6,046 nucleotides of DNA from Amylibacter sp. (GTDB lineage Bacteria > Pseudomonadota > Alphaproteobacteria > Rhodobacterales > Rhodobacteraceae): positions 1-6,046 of the forward strand of contig DAOUQS010000129.1 in NCBI GenBank assembly GCA_030625465.1. The letters are read 5' to 3'. The position numbers were made by a program, and so were the translations under genes. Positions within the stretch are counted from its first letter, which is position 1; each line of letters starts with the position of its first letter. Below, one piece after another: positions 5,646-6,046 of this stretch. The notes beneath the pieces are model-generated. The model saw nothing but the letters and a program-made list of their open reading frames with translations. It was not told the origin of the DNA and ran no database searches.

Positions 5646-6046
5646 CAGCCTAAACCCTCGCTACGCGCAATCATCTTGCGGACTTCGTCTACCAGATCAG
5701 CGCGCTTAATTTCGATTTGTGCTGGTTGGGCTTTCCATTCCTCGGCCGTTTCAATTTCGGCTGACAGACGTGCGCCCAAGGCCAAATCCTTGATCTGCAC
5801 GACACCCGCTTCTTTTTCATTGCCGCCTTCGATCACCGCTACAGGGCTTTCGCGTCTGTCGGCATATTTCAACTGGTTGCCAAAGTTCTTGGGATTGCCC
5901 AGATACACTTCCGCCCGAATGCCCGCATTGCGCAGCTCGGCGACCATTTCCTGATAATCGGCCATACGATCGCGATCCATCACAGTGACCACAACCGGCC
6001 CTTTGGATTTGGAACTGATCCGCCCTTTTTCACGCAAAGCGGCAAG
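5645..6046 (-). CDS. hisS: Histidyl-tRNA synthetase, C-terminal part (truncated by window edge)
   Basis: Charges tRNA-His with histidine for translation. Only the last 133 codons and the stop are present; the frame stays open through position 6046, so the class II catalytic core lies outside the window. A TTG codon at 6037 is internal, not the start. What remains is the alpha/beta anticodon-binding domain: [12 protein letters not shown] (visible residues 16-27), [13 protein letters not shown] (41-53), [12 protein letters not shown] (54-65), then [13 protein letters not shown] (69-81) and QIKDLALGA (84-92). The [15 protein letters not shown] wording is the alphaproteobacterial HisS type, differing from the E. 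coli type. The TGA overlaps the hisZ ATG (TGATG), placing hisS first among the visible operon genes. Family assignment is firm; nothing can be said about tRNA acceptor-end recognition because motif 2 is not visible. Confidence 0.94.
   Translation of the reverse strand, partial: LAALREKGRISSKSKGPVVVTVMDRDRMADYQEMVAELRNAGIRAEVYLGNPKNFGNQLKYADRRESPVAVIEGGNEKEAGVVQIKDLALGARLSAEIETAEEWKAQPAQIEIKRADLVDEVRKMIARSEGLG
5655..5659 (-). promoter_or_regulatory. Ribosome-binding site of hisZ inside the hisS 3' end
   Basis: GAGGG on the minus strand lies 9 nt before the hisZ ATG. It supports the chosen hisZ start at the TGATG overlap with hisS. Confidence 0.5.

Noticed and set aside
6035..6037. TTG at 6037 as a start for a separate 130-residue protein
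   Set aside because: The frame is open to the window edge and the sequence is plainly the HisS anticodon-binding domain. The TTG is an internal leucine codon.

Overview
This 6,046-bp window looks like a chromosomal housekeeping segment from an alphaproteobacterium, most likely a member of the Rhodobacteraceae (Roseobacter group). The evidence is protein-level: a Roseobacter-type B12-dependent ribonucleotide reductase, a DUF1489-family protein (a mainly alphaproteobacterial family), a short-form HisG with its HisZ partner, and an alphaproteobacterial-type HisS C-terminus. I see no tRNA, rRNA, CRISPR, insertion sequence, phage gene or defence system.

Layout. Positions 51-2315 (minus) encode a complete class II ribonucleotide reductase, nrdJ. 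An 80-bp intergenic region (2316-2395) separates it from a divergent DUF1489 gene (2396-2827, plus). A 171-bp AT-rich gap (2828-2998) follows, holding a hairpin that fits a terminator for the leftward genes. From 6046 down to 2999 (minus) runs a tightly packed cluster transcribed hisS (only the C-terminal 133 codons are present), hisZ, hisG, panC. Every junction overlaps: TGATG between hisS and hisZ, ATGA between hisZ and hisG, and ATGA between hisG and panC. This indicates one operon with translational coupling. Positions 1-50, downstream of nrdJ, contain nothing I can name.

How the genes work together. HisZ and HisG form the first enzyme of histidine biosynthesis. HisS charges tRNA-His with the product, and HisZ is itself a HisS paralogue. 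PanC makes pantothenate for coenzyme A and is the unexpected partner. NrdJ supplies deoxyribonucleotides for DNA replication.

The most interesting signal is in the nrdJ/DUF1489 intergenic region. It carries a perfect TTAA-N7-TTAA sequence (the CtrA consensus). It also carries a GAATC, the only GANTC (CcrM methylation) site I found in a by-eye scan of the whole window, where base composition alone would predict roughly twenty. Together these suggest cell-cycle control of deoxynucleotide synthesis at this promoter. That is inference from motifs. I did not find a convincing undescribed gene system.
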